Assembly (NCBI GenBank): GCA_022655215.1
Contig: JALCUE010000003.1
Span: 62,001-126,000, forward strand
DNA length: 64,000 nucleotides
Origin: Atopobiaceae bacterium
GTDB taxonomy: Bacteria > Actinomycetota > Coriobacteriia > Coriobacteriales > Atopobiaceae
Reading direction: 5' to 3'
Shown: positions 17,634 to 26,908 of the stretch, in pieces
How positions within the stretch are numbered: position 1 is the first letter of the stretch
Layout: every line of letters begins with the position of its first letter
The notes under the pieces: model-generated
Seen by the model: only the letters and a program-made list of their open reading frames with translations
Databases searched by the model: none
What the model was told of the DNA's origin: nothing
Program-made: the position numbers and the translations under genes

Positions 17634-17712
17634 AGCGGGAATCGTCCGTCGAACGTGTCCACGCACCAGCCACGCGCGTCACTCGCGGCTCCTGCAGGAG
17701 GTCGTGCCCGTT

Positions 17713-18744
17713 CTAGCCTGCGGCGACCACGTTCGTGGGCGTGACGCCGTCGACCAGCAGCTGGCAGCAGGCCTCGAGGCTCATCCGGCGCAGCTCCTCG
17801 GCGGCCTCCAGCGAGTCGTAGCCCGAATGGGGCGTCACGATGCAGCGCGGGCTGTCGATGAGCCGGGTGTTGCGGTCATGAGACTCGTGCGCGAGCGTGT
17901 CGAGGCCGGCGCCGCGGATCGTCCCCGCCTCGAGGGCGTCCGCCAGGGCGTCCTCGTCCACGAGGTCCCCGCGGGCCGTGTTCACCAGGAACGACCCTTC
18001 GCCCATGAGGGCGAGCTCGCGTGCGCCGATGAGATGCTCCGTCTCGGGGATGAGGGGGCAGTGCAGGCTCACCACGTCCGACTCGGCAAGGAGCTCGTCG
18101 AGCGTGCCCACCTTCTCGGCCCCTGCCTCCTCCACCTCCGCGGCCGACTTGGTGGGGGCCCACACCACCACGCGCATGCCAAGACCCGTGGCCATGGGGA
18201 TGACGGCGCGCGCGATGTGGCCGAGGAAGACGAGGCCCAGGGTCTGGCCGGACACCCTCCGCGCGGGATACCCCGCCTTCGGGTCCCAGCCTCCCGCCAT
18301 GACGTCGCGGTTGGAGAAGGTCACCTTGCGCTCGAGGTCGAGCATGAGGGCGACGGCATGGGTCGCCACGTCCTCGGCGCAGTAGCCGGGGCAGTTCGAG
18401 ACCAGGACGCCGCGTCGGGCGAGGCCGGCCACGTCCATGTGGTTCACGCCGATGGACATGCTCGCCAAAAGGCGCACGCCCGCGTCCGCGACCACGTCGA
18501 CCTCCTCGCCCAGTACGGGGCAGAACTCGCCCACGAGGGCCTCGCACCCCTCGAGCTGGGCCGCGGTGGGTGCCGAGAAGGGCTCGTGCGCGCAGCCCAC
18601 GAGGTCGATCCCGTGGACGCCCATCCCGTCGAGGATCGACTCGGCGGCCGATACGTCCCCGTCGAGCGTGTACCAGAGCACGCGGTGGCGCCGAGCCTCT
18701 CCCGACGTGCCCACCATGTCCGCCCCGCCACGAACCTCTCCCAT
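17713..18744 (-). CDS. D-2-hydroxyacid dehydrogenase
   Basis: A 343-residue NAD-dependent D-isomer 2-hydroxyacid dehydrogenase. Nucleotide-binding segment GLVFLGHIARAV near 178, catalytic Arg in VNTARGD near 265, HE near 291-292, and catalytic His in TPHSGY near 307. The Rossmann glycine pattern is relaxed (GxxxLG). It reduces a 2-oxoacid to the D-hydroxyacid. ATG 18744 is preceded by GGAGGAGGGA; an internal ATG at 18717 is possible. A related paralogue (28134) shares the motif order, so two substrates are likely. It is divergent from the alpha/beta hydrolase gene. Confidence 0.85.
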   Translation of the reverse strand: MGEVRGGADMVGTSGEARRHRVLWYTLDGDVSAAESILDGMGVHGIDLVGCAHEPFSAPTAAQLEGCEALVGEFCPVLGEEVDVVADAGVRLLASMSIGVNHMDVAGLARRGVLVSNCPGYCAEDVATHAVALMLDLERKVTFSNRDVMAGGWDPKAGYPARRVSGQTLGLVFLGHIARAVIPMATGLGMRVVVWAPTKSAAEVEEAGAEKVGTLDELLAESDVVSLHCPLIPETEHLIGARELALMGEGSFLVNTARGDLVDEDALADALEAGTIRGAGLDTLAHESHDRNTRLIDSPRCIVTPHSGYDSLEAAEELRRMSLEACCQLLVDGVTPTNVVAAG

Positions 18745-18833
18745 GCGCGATCCCTCCTCCGGCGTCGAAGACCCGTGAGGCAAGCTTAACCCGTGTAGTC
18801 GCGCATGCGGGGGTCCATCTCGTTTCGGCCGAG

Positions 18834-18839
18834 TATACT
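18834..18839 (+). promoter_or_regulatory. -10 element of the hydrolase-metF-metH operon
   Basis: TATACT lies 27 bases before the start of the hydrolase gene. The -35 region is not recognisable. Confidence 0.5.
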
Positions 18840-18865
18840 GGCCCGAAAGACGAGAGGAGCCAGGC

Positions 18866-20152
18866 ATGGCGAAGATGGACGAGAGGGACCGGGACGGCTC
18901 GAGGTCCGGCGGCAAGATGCCGCCATTGCCTAAGTTCGCGGACATGGAGGGCGCGGGCCACGAGACCCCCTCGTGGAACCACCTCGCCTACCTGTTCTGC
19001 TTCGCGGGGATCGTCATCGTCATAGGCATCGGCCTCATCGCGTTCGACTACGTGGTGGCCGGCGTCATCACCATCATCGTCGCGATCGCGCTGGTGGTGG
19101 CCCTGTTCGTGGAGGCCGACAGGTTCGCCGTGACGTTCCTCGCACGCAAGGACCCGCGTCCGCCCTCGGCGGAGCTCACGGCCGCCCTCGAGGGGGATGA
19201 CGCCGACGCGCGTCACGCCGCCGAGAAGGAGGTCGCCCTCGGGGGCCTTCTCGCCGACGGCGACGGCGGTCCCATGGCCACCTTCAACTCCGCGCTCACG
19301 AAGGAGGAGGCCGCCAAGGTCATGTCAACGCGAGCGGCGGAGGCCGACTCCACCTGGACGTGGCTTGAGGGGCTGGGCGGCCCCGACGTGATCGGGTCCG
19401 TCGAGACCTCCTCGGATGACGGCTGCCACCTGGCCGGCCACGTCCTCGTCATCGATCCCGACTCCAAGCATTGGGTGATCCTCGTCCACGGCTTCGGCGG
19501 CGCCTGGAAGGAGGGCATGCTCTACGCCCGTCATTACGCCGAGCGTGGCTACAACATGCTCTTCTGCGAGATGCGCGGTCACGACTCCAGCGGCGGTCCC
19601 CTCATCGGCATGGGCTGGCCCGACCGCCGTGACCTCGTGGCGTGGGCCGAGTGGCTCGTGGCCGAGAAGGGCGACGACGTCGAGGTGGTGCTCCACGGCC
19701 ACTCCATGGGTGGCGCCTCCGTGTGCATGGCCGCGGGCGAGTCTGACCTCCCCTCGCAGGTCAAGGCCGCCGTGAGCGACTGCGCCTACTCCGACCTCTG
19801 GAACGAGCTCGCCTGCATCGTGAAGGGTGGCATGGGCCTTTCCGTGCATCCCCTGATGGACGCCATGCGCCTGTGCCTCATGCGTCACGACGGTGGCTAC
19901 GACGTCGCGAAGGTCTCGCCCGAGGACGCCGTCTCCCACTCCCGCGTGCCCGTCCTGCTCATCCATGGCGAGCAGGACACCTTCGTGCCCCCCTACATGG
20001 CCAAGCGCCTGGCGGACGCCTGCGGGGGAGCCGCCGCGCACGACGGCCACGAGCTCGTGATGATGCCCGGGGCCGGCCACTGCCAGTCCTCCTTCGCGGA
20101 CCCCTTCACCTACTACTCGCGTCTCTTCTTCTTCCTGGAGCGATTCATATGA
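18866..20152 (+). CDS. Membrane-anchored alpha/beta hydrolase
   Basis: A 428-residue protein. Residues about 40-85 are two hydrophobic helices, a likely membrane anchor. The catalytic domain has HGFGGAWKEG near 212 (oxyanion hole), GHSMGG near 278 (nucleophile Ser), GEQDTF near 370 (Asp) and AGHCQS near 405 (His). It resembles the BAAT/YqkD-like serine hydrolases. Its stop overlaps the metF start by four bases (ATGA), so it is co-translated with methionine genes, although a hydrolase is not a known part of that pathway. The substrate is unknown. Confidence 0.82.
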   Translation: MAKMDERDRDGSRSGGKMPPLPKFADMEGAGHETPSWNHLAYLFCFAGIVIVIGIGLIAFDYVVAGVITIIVAIALVVALFVEADRFAVTFLARKDPRPPSAELTAALEGDDADARHAAEKEVALGGLLADGDGGPMATFNSALTKEEAAKVMSTRAAEADSTWTWLEGLGGPDVIGSVETSSDDGCHLAGHVLVIDPDSKHWVILVHGFGGAWKEGMLYARHYAERGYNMLFCEMRGHDSSGGPLIGMGWPDRRDLVAWAEWLVAEKGDDVEVVLHGHSMGGASVCMAAGESDLPSQVKAAVSDCAYSDLWNELACIVKGGMGLSVHPLMDAMRLCLMRHDGGYDVAKVSPEDAVSHSRVPVLLIHGEQDTFVPPYMAKRLADACGGAAAHDGHELVMMPGAGHCQSSFADPFTYYSRLFFFLERFI

Positions 20153-20997
20153 CGGTCGCCGAGATATTCGAGACGCGCAAGCGTCCCGTCTCGTTCGAGA
20201 TATTCCCTCCCAAGGGGGACCTGTCGGTGGACGAGGCCCGCTCGGTCGTCTCCGAGCTCGCCGAGCTCACGCCTGACTTCATAAGCGTCACGTACTCGGC
20301 GGGAGGTGGCGGCAACGTGGGTGCCACGACGGAGGTCGCGCACATGATCTCGCACGAGTTCGAGATCCCCTCGGTGGCACACCTCACGTGCCAGGGACTC
20401 ACGCGTGCGGGCCTTGCCGAGAAGGTCGAGGAGTTCCGCGCGGCCGGCATAGAGAACGTGCTGGCCCTGCGCGGCGACCCCCGCCCCGACCTCCCCGCCG
20501 GCGACTTCGAGCACGCCAGCGACCTCATCGGTCCCCTCGTGGACGCCGGGTTCTGCGTGGGCGCCGCGGCCTATCCCGAGGGCCACATCGACTGCCTCGA
20601 CGTGGACGAGGACGTGCGCCATCTCAAGGAGAAGCAGGACGCCGGGGCGAGCTTCCTCGTGACGCAGCTCTTCTTCGATGACGACTGCTTCTACCGCTTC
20701 CGCGAGCGCACCATACACGCGGGCATCACCATCCCCATCACCTGCGGGATCATGCCCTTCCTCAGCAAGAAGCAGGTGTCCCGCATGATCTTCATGTGCG
20801 GGGCGTCGCTGCCGTCGCCCATCATCAAGCTGCTCGCCCGCTACGAGGGGGATGCCGAGGCGCTGCGCGAGGCCGGCATCGAGTACGCGAGCGACCAGCT
20901 GGTCGACCTCGCCCGCCACGGCGTGGACGGCCTGCATGTCTACACGATGAACCATCCCGACATCGCACGGGCGAACGTGGGCGCCATCCGCGCATGA
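20149..20997 (+). CDS. metF: Methylenetetrahydrofolate reductase MetF
   Basis: A 282-residue TIM-barrel FAD enzyme that reduces 5,10-methylene-THF to 5-methyl-THF, the methyl donor for methionine. Motifs: RPVSFEIFPPKGD at 11-23, FISVTYSAGGGG near 43, the LALRGDPR segment near 103-110, TQLFFDD near 172 and PITCGIMPF near 193. It overlaps the hydrolase gene before it and the MetH-reactivation gene after it, so it belongs to one translationally coupled operon. Confidence 0.93.
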   Translation: MTVAEIFETRKRPVSFEIFPPKGDLSVDEARSVVSELAELTPDFISVTYSAGGGGNVGATTEVAHMISHEFEIPSVAHLTCQGLTRAGLAEKVEEFRAAGIENVLALRGDPRPDLPAGDFEHASDLIGPLVDAGFCVGAAAYPEGHIDCLDVDEDVRHLKEKQDAGASFLVTQLFFDDDCFYRFRERTIHAGITIPITCGIMPFLSKKQVSRMIFMCGASLPSPIIKLLARYEGDAEALREAGIEYASDQLVDLARHGVDGLHVYTMNHPDIARANVGAIRA

Positions 20998-21713
20998 GCC
21001 GGCGCATCCGCATGGACGAGGTCCTTCGCTACCTGGGGTATTCCGGGCAGGAGATGGACCCGGCCCTGCGTCGGCGCATGGGCGCGATCGTCGACTCCTG
21101 CGAGGACGAGCTCGACTGCCACGGCATCTGGGCGACGTTTCCCGTGAGACATGACACGGACGGGCTAGGCGAGAGGACCGTGGTGGTGGAGGGGACGACC
21201 CTCGTGCTCACGGGGCACGACATCACCGAGCACCTCTCGGGTGCCAGCGCCTGCGCGCTCATGGTGAGCACCCTGGGTGCCGAGAGCGCCCGAAGGCTCG
21301 AGGTCCTCGGCGCGACCGACCAGCTCGCGCAGGTGGTCTACGACGCCGCCTGCACCGACCTCATCGAGAGGGGAACCGACGAGCTCGAGGCCCAGGTCGT
21401 GGCCTGGGCGCACGGGCGGGGGCTCTACACCAGCTATCGCTATGGACCGGGCTACGGCGACCTGCCCCTCTCGGTCCAACCCACCATCCTCGACGTCCTG
21501 TCGGCGGGCAAGCGCCTGGGCGTGACCGCCACCGACGACTGCCTCCTCGTCCCCATGAAGAGCGAGACGGCCGTGGTGGGGATCTACCCCGAGCCCCCGT
21601 CGAACGGCAAGCCGGGCTGCTCGAGGTGCGCCTGCCGTGACTACTGCGAGATCCATGCGAGGGGCGACGTGTGCTACCGTCGGCCGGAAGCCGACGACCG
21701 GGAGGGACGATGA
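20994..21713 (+). CDS. Stand-alone MetH reactivation-domain-like protein
   Basis: A 239-residue protein resembling the C-terminal AdoMet-binding activation domain of cobalamin-dependent methionine synthase, encoded separately here. It starts with RRIRMDEVLRYLGYSG, has ACALMVSTLG near 83, a central SYRYGPGYGDLPLS near 143 and VGIYPEPPS. The extra C-terminal cysteines CSRCACRDYC are unlike classic MetH and might bind a metal. Such proteins in other bacteria (for example Thermotoga) rescue oxidised cob(II)alamin MetH. It overlaps metF and metH by four bases at each end. Confidence 0.85.
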   Translation: MSRRIRMDEVLRYLGYSGQEMDPALRRRMGAIVDSCEDELDCHGIWATFPVRHDTDGLGERTVVVEGTTLVLTGHDITEHLSGASACALMVSTLGAESARRLEVLGATDQLAQVVYDAACTDLIERGTDELEAQVVAWAHGRGLYTSYRYGPGYGDLPLSVQPTILDVLSAGKRLGVTATDDCLLVPMKSETAVVGIYPEPPSNGKPGCSRCACRDYCEIHARGDVCYRRPEADDREGR

Positions 21714-24196
21714 CGGAATCCACATCGAGGCCGAGCAACGCCGGCGCGCTCGAGCGCGCCCTGGCGGGGGAGGGCTACCTGCTCCTCGACGGTGCCATGG
21801 GGACGATGCTCCAGGCGGCGGGCATGCCCGCCGGCGACACCCCGGAGCTCCTCTGCATCGACCACCCCGACGTGGTCGAGGGCGTGCACCGCGCCTACGT
21901 CGAGGCGGGCTCCCAGGTCGTCACCACCAACACCTTCGGCGCGAACGCGGCCAAGCTCGCGGGGAAGGCCACGGTCCCGGCGGTCTTCTCGGCAGCCGCG
22001 GCCTGCGCGCGCAGGGCGGGGGCGGAGTACGTCGCCGGGGACATCGGACCCACGGGATCGCTGCTCAAGCCTCTGGGGACCCTCTCGTTCGACGACGCCT
22101 ACGAGCTGTTCGCGGAGGAGGTCCGCGCCGCCGCCGCTGCCGGGGTCGACCTCATCCTCATCGAGACCATGGCCGACCTGCTCGAGTGCAAGGCGGCCGT
22201 GCTCGCCGCGAGGGAGAACTGCGACCTGCCGGTGCTCGCCACCATGACGTTCGGCGAGGACGGCCGCACCTTCCTGGGGACCACCCCCGAGGTCGCGGCC
22301 ATCACCCTGTCGGGCCTGGGCGTCGACGCGCTGGGGATCAACTGCTCGCTCGGACCCGCGTCGCTCGTCCCGCTGGTCAGGCGCATGGCGCCGCTCTCCC
22401 GCGTGCCGCTTCTGGTGCAGGCCAACGCCGGCCTGCCCCGCGTGGAGGGGGGCCGCACCGTCTACGACGTCTCCCCCGAGGAGTACGTCTCGGCGGTCGA
22501 GCGGATCCTCGACGCCGGGGCCACGCTCGTGGGCGGGTGCTGCGGCACCGACCCCGACTACGTCCGCGGCATGGCGTCCCTCCTGGCGACCCGTCCCGCC
22601 GCGGCCTTCTCGCCATCCACGGACTTCGCCGTCTCGAGCGCCCAGCGCAGCGTCGTGCTGCCCTCGGACGGCCATGACGTGGCCATGATCGGCGAGAGGA
22701 TCAACCCCACGGGCAAGCGACGCCTCAAGGAGGCGCTGCGCTCGGGCGACTACGACTACGTGGTGGGCGAGGCGATCGCGCAGCAGGAGGCCGGCGCCGA
22801 CATGCTCGACGTGAACGTGGGCCTGCCCGAGCTCGACGAGCCCGCCGTGCTGTCCGAGGTCATGGGCAAGGTCTCGTCCGTGAGCCCGCTCCCGCTCCAG
22901 ATCGACTCGTCCGACGTGGTCGCCGTGGAGCGTGCCGCCAGGACCTACGCCGGCAAGCCCCTGGTGAACTCCGTGAACGGCAAGGCCGAGAGCCTGGAGG
23001 CGGTGCTCCCCGTGGTCGCGCGCTATGGGTGCGCCGTGGTGGGCCTCACGCTCGACGAGGACGGGATCCCCGCCACCGCCGACGGCCGCGTGGCCATAGC
23101 CCGCCGCATCGTGGAGGCCGCCGGTGCGCATGGCATCCCGCGCGAGGACGTGGTCATCGACTGCCTTGCCATGGCCGCCTCCACCGACCAGACCCAGCCC
23201 GAGCAGATCCTGGCCGCCATACGCCGCGTCAAGGCCGAGCTGGGCGTGAGGTGCGTGCTGGGCGTCTCCAACGTGAGCTTCGGCCTGCCCCAACGCGAGC
23301 TCGTGAACGCCGTGTTCCTCTCAGAGGCGTTCGGGGCCGGTCTCGACCTCGCTATCATGAACCCGCTCTCGCGCCGCATGTGCGACGTCGTGGCGACCCA
23401 GAGGGTGCTCAACGGCCAGGACGAGGCCTGCCGCTCGTTCATCGGCGGCTATGCGAACGAGCCGAGCCCCTACGCGGTGGCCGCGGGAACCGTGACCGCC
23501 ACCGCAGGGGCCGCGACCGCCGTCGGCGCGGGTCCTGCCACCGACGCCACCGCGTCTTCGGGCGACGGGGACCAGGGACCCGAGGCCAGGGCGCGCTCGC
23601 TCGTGCTCCAGGGCCGCGCAGGCCCCATGGCCGACGTCACGCGCGAGCTCCTCGCGACGCACGACCCCCTCGACGTCATCAACGGCTGCCTCGTGCCCGC
23701 CCTCGACGAGGTGGGCGACAGGTTCGAGCGTGGCGAGTACTTCCTGCCGCAGCTCATGGCCTCGGCGGAGGCGGTCAAGGCCGGGTTCGACGTGGTGAGG
23801 GCGGCCGCCCCCTCCGCCGCGGCCGACAAGGGCACCATCGTGCTCGCCACCGTGAAGGGCGACATCCACGACATCGGCAAGAACATCGTGCGGATGCTCC
23901 TCGAGAACTACGGCTACTCCGTCATCGACCTCGGTCGGGACGTCGATCCGCAGGTGGTGGTCGATGCGGTCGTGGACAATCACGTGCGTCTCGTGGGCCT
24001 TTCCGCGCTCATGACCACCACCGTGCGTGCCATGGAGGAGACGATCGCCCTTCTCCGCGAGCAGGGCGTGGATTGCAAGGTCATGGTGGGCGGCGCCGTG
24101 CTCAACCCGGAGTACGCCAAGATGGTGGGCGCCGACTACTACGCCAAGGACGCGGCCGAGTCCGCCCGCATAGCAGGGGAGCTCTTCGGCGAGTAG
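21710..24196 (+). CDS. metH: Cobalamin-dependent methionine synthase lacking the activation domain
   Basis: An 828-residue MetH. The homocysteine-binding barrel (about 20-300) has the zinc cysteines in GGCCGTDPDY. The pterin/folate barrel begins MIGERINPTGKRRL near 326. A cap module (about 625-715) precedes the cobalamin-binding domain with DIHDIGKN near 722, whose His is the lower cobalt ligand. The protein stops there, whereas full MetH is about 1200 residues with an activation domain. The missing domain is supplied by the preceding overlapping gene. An Ala/Gly/Thr-rich linker near 600-635 joins the folate and cap modules. Confidence 0.92.
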   Translation: MTESTSRPSNAGALERALAGEGYLLLDGAMGTMLQAAGMPAGDTPELLCIDHPDVVEGVHRAYVEAGSQVVTTNTFGANAAKLAGKATVPAVFSAAAACARRAGAEYVAGDIGPTGSLLKPLGTLSFDDAYELFAEEVRAAAAAGVDLILIETMADLLECKAAVLAARENCDLPVLATMTFGEDGRTFLGTTPEVAAITLSGLGVDALGINCSLGPASLVPLVRRMAPLSRVPLLVQANAGLPRVEGGRTVYDVSPEEYVSAVERILDAGATLVGGCCGTDPDYVRGMASLLATRPAAAFSPSTDFAVSSAQRSVVLPSDGHDVAMIGERINPTGKRRLKEALRSGDYDYVVGEAIAQQEAGADMLDVNVGLPELDEPAVLSEVMGKVSSVSPLPLQIDSSDVVAVERAARTYAGKPLVNSVNGKAESLEAVLPVVARYGCAVVGLTLDEDGIPATADGRVAIARRIVEAAGAHGIPREDVVIDCLAMAASTDQTQPEQILAAIRRVKAELGVRCVLGVSNVSFGLPQRELVNAVFLSEAFGAGLDLAIMNPLSRRMCDVVATQRVLNGQDEACRSFIGGYANEPSPYAVAAGTVTATAGAATAVGAGPATDATASSGDGDQGPEARARSLVLQGRAGPMADVTRELLATHDPLDVINGCLVPALDEVGDRFERGEYFLPQLMASAEAVKAGFDVVRAAAPSAAADKGTIVLATVKGDIHDIGKNIVRMLLENYGYSVIDLGRDVDPQVVVDAVVDNHVRLVGLSALMTTTVRAMEETIALLREQGVDCKVMVGGAVLNPEYAKMVGADYYAKDAAESARIAGELFGE

Positions 24197-24361
24197 GGCG
24201 TGACGGCCGCAGGGAACGTGGAACCTCGCACCCGCGACCGTTCGTGTCCGCGGCGGCGGGTAGACTTGAGCGGTGCCGCGCCGTGCGTGTCCCGCCGGGC
24301 GCGTCTCATCCCATCTCATCCCGTCGCCTCGTCGACGCGTGCGAACCCTGGAGTAGCGAGA

Positions 24362-26905
24362 ATGACCCAAGACATCAACCAGTCCCTGTTCGACGTCGCC
24401 CCCTCGGCATCCGCGGTCCCCGCGGCGCCGGCCGCGCGGACGGTCGACCTCGACTCGCTGAACCCGGCCCAACGTGACGCCGCCGAGTGCACGCATGGCC
24501 CCCTCCTCGTGCTCGCGGGCGCCGGCAGCGGCAAGACCCGCGTGCTCACCTTCCGCATCGCGCACATGATCGCCGACGAGGGGGTGCGTCCCTGGCAGGT
24601 GCTCGCGATCACGTTCACCAACAAGGCCGCCGCGGAGATGCGCGAGCGCCTCTCGGCTCTCCTCCCCGGCGGCACGCGGGGCATGTGGGTCTGCACGTTC
24701 CATGCCATGTGCGTGCGCATCCTGCGCGAGGACGCCGAGGCGATAGGGTTCAGGCCCAACTTCACCATCTACGACGACGACGACTCGAAGCGCCTGGTCA
24801 AGCGCATCATGGCCGACCTCGACATCGAGCCCAAGCAGTTCCCCCTGAACATGATCCGCTCCAAGATCGGCTCCGCCAAGAACGCGATGGTGGGTCCCGA
24901 CGAGATGTCCGACCTCGCCTCCACCCCTCCCGAGGCCAAGGCCGCGCTCGTCTACCACGAGCTCCAGCGCCGCCTCATGCGCGCCAACGCCATGGATTTC
25001 GACGACCTCCTGGTGAACGCGCACGACCTTCTCGCCAACCATCCCGACGTGCTGGCCAAGTACCAGGAGCGCTTCGTCCAGATCTCGGTGGACGAGTACC
25101 AGGACACCAACCACGTCCAGTACGAGATCACGAACCTCCTGGCCGCGCGCCGCCGCAACCTCATGGTGGTGGGCGACGACGACCAGTCCATCTACAGCTG
25201 GCGTGGCGCCGACATCCAGAACATCCTCGACTTCGAGAAGGACTACCCCGACGCCCACGTGGTCAAGCTCGAGCAGAACTATCGCTCGACCGGCCACATC
25301 CTGTCCGCCGCGAACGCCGTGGTGTCGCACAACTCGCGACGCAAGGCCAAGCATCTCTTCACGGCGGCGGGTGCCGGCGAGCCGGTCCGTGCCTACCAGG
25401 CCTCCGACGAGCGTGACGAGGGCCGTTGGGTGGCGGGCGAGATGGACAAGCTCCATGCGTCCGGCACCAGCTACGACGACATGGCGGTCTTCTACCGCAC
25501 CAACGCGCAGTCGCGAATCCTCGAGGACATGTTCCTGCGTGCGGGCGTCCCCTACAAGATCGTGGGCGGCACGCGCTTCTTCGACCGAGCCGAGATCCGC
25601 GACGTCATGGCCTACCTCAAGCTCGTCGTGAACCCCGACGACGACGTCTCCGCGATGCGCGTGATCAACTCCCCGCGCCGCGGCATCGGCTCCACGTCCC
25701 AGGACAGGATCGCCCACTACGCCGCGACCCACGGCATCTCGTTCTTCTCGGCCGCCCAGGCCTGCGCCGCCGAGACCGACCTGCTCACCCCTCGCGTGAG
25801 GGGAGCGCTCGCCGAGTTCACGAGCGCCGTCGAGGCCTCCCGCCACCTCTCGGGCGAGCTCTCCCGCGTGGTGGAGGCGATCGTGGACAAGGTGGGCCTC
25901 GTCCGCGCGCTGGAGGCGGAGTCGACCATGGAGGCCGACGGGCGCATCGAGAACATCCGCGAGTTCTTCGGCGTGGCCGCCGAGTTCGACGAGACCCACG
26001 ACGACGCGGTCGCGGCCCTCGAGAGCCTCGAGGAGCTGCGTGCGGCCGGCGCGGTCGGGCCGGAGGGTGATGCCGGGGCCGATGCCACCGCGATCCCTGC
26101 GGCTCCCACGATGCCTGCGACTCCTGCGACGCTCGCGACTCCCGCGATCCCGGGCGCCGACGCCGACCTCCCCCACGTCGCGGCCGAGAAGCTCCCTGCG
26201 TTCATGGAGTGGCTCGCGCTCAGGAGCGACCTCGACGCCCTGGCCGGCCAGACCAGCGCCGTCACGATGATGACCATCCACTCGGCCAAGGGCTTGGAGT
26301 TCCCCGTGGTGTTCGTGACCGGCATGGAGGAGGGGCTCTTCCCCCATATGGCCTTCGATGCCGACCCGGCCTCCATCGAGGAGGAGCGTCGCCTCGCCTA
26401 CGTGGCCATCACCCGTGCGCGCGAGCGCCTCTACCTCACCTATGCGGCAACCCGTCGCACGTATGGCTCGACCTCGGCGAATCCGCGGAGCCGTTTCGTG
26501 GGCGAGATACCCGAGAGCGACATCGAGGTCGTGGGCGTGGGCTCGGCGGGGTTCTCGGGCACAGGCTGGGAGAAGAGGGGCGACCGCCGTGGTACCTACG
26601 GCAGCGGCTCGGACGTCTACGGAGGGCACGTGTTCGGCTCGTCCACGAGGTCTGCCGGTGGGGCGGCGGCATCCCGCGAGGCGGGGGCGCCGCGTGACGT
26701 GGCGGCGACGCCCACGCGGATCCGCAGGGACGAGTCGAAGGCATCCGAGACGTTCGCCAAGGGCGATCACGTCTCGCACAAGACCTTCGGCCCCGGAGTG
26801 GTCCTCTCGGCCGAGGGCGATACCATCGAGGTGCGCTTCTCGCGCATCGGCAAGACCAAGAAGCTGATGAAGGGCTTCGCGCCCATCGTCAAGATTGAGG
26901 GGTAG
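24362..26905 (+). CDS. pcrA: UvrD/PcrA-type DNA helicase
   Basis: An 847-residue superfamily 1A helicase that unwinds DNA in repair and removes recombinase filaments. Motif I GAGSGKT near 56, motif Ia ITFTNKAAAEM, motif II DEYQDTN near 245, motif III DDDQSIYSWRGAD, motif IV QNYRST, motif V TIHSAKGLEFPVVF near 638 and motif VI ARERLYL. An Ala-rich insert at about 565-605 is unusual. The C-terminus (KGDHVSHKTFGPGVV) is the Tudor-like domain of PcrA that binds RNA polymerase. ATG 24362 was chosen; a longer frame upstream has no support. Confidence 0.9.
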   Translation: MTQDINQSLFDVAPSASAVPAAPAARTVDLDSLNPAQRDAAECTHGPLLVLAGAGSGKTRVLTFRIAHMIADEGVRPWQVLAITFTNKAAAEMRERLSALLPGGTRGMWVCTFHAMCVRILREDAEAIGFRPNFTIYDDDDSKRLVKRIMADLDIEPKQFPLNMIRSKIGSAKNAMVGPDEMSDLASTPPEAKAALVYHELQRRLMRANAMDFDDLLVNAHDLLANHPDVLAKYQERFVQISVDEYQDTNHVQYEITNLLAARRRNLMVVGDDDQSIYSWRGADIQNILDFEKDYPDAHVVKLEQNYRSTGHILSAANAVVSHNSRRKAKHLFTAAGAGEPVRAYQASDERDEGRWVAGEMDKLHASGTSYDDMAVFYRTNAQSRILEDMFLRAGVPYKIVGGTRFFDRAEIRDVMAYLKLVVNPDDDVSAMRVINSPRRGIGSTSQDRIAHYAATHGISFFSAAQACAAETDLLTPRVRGALAEFTSAVEASRHLSGELSRVVEAIVDKVGLVRALEAESTMEADGRIENIREFFGVAAEFDETHDDAVAALESLEELRAAGAVGPEGDAGADATAIPAAPTMPATPATLATPAIPGADADLPHVAAEKLPAFMEWLALRSDLDALAGQTSAVTMMTIHSAKGLEFPVVFVTGMEEGLFPHMAFDADPASIEEERRLAYVAITRARERLYLTYAATRRTYGSTSANPRSRFVGEIPESDIEVVGVGSAGFSGTGWEKRGDRRGTYGSGSDVYGGHVFGSSTRSAGGAAASREAGAPRDVAATPTRIRRDESKASETFAKGDHVSHKTFGPGVVLSAEGDTIEVRFSRIGKTKKLMKGFAPIVKIEG

Positions 26906-26908
26906 GCC

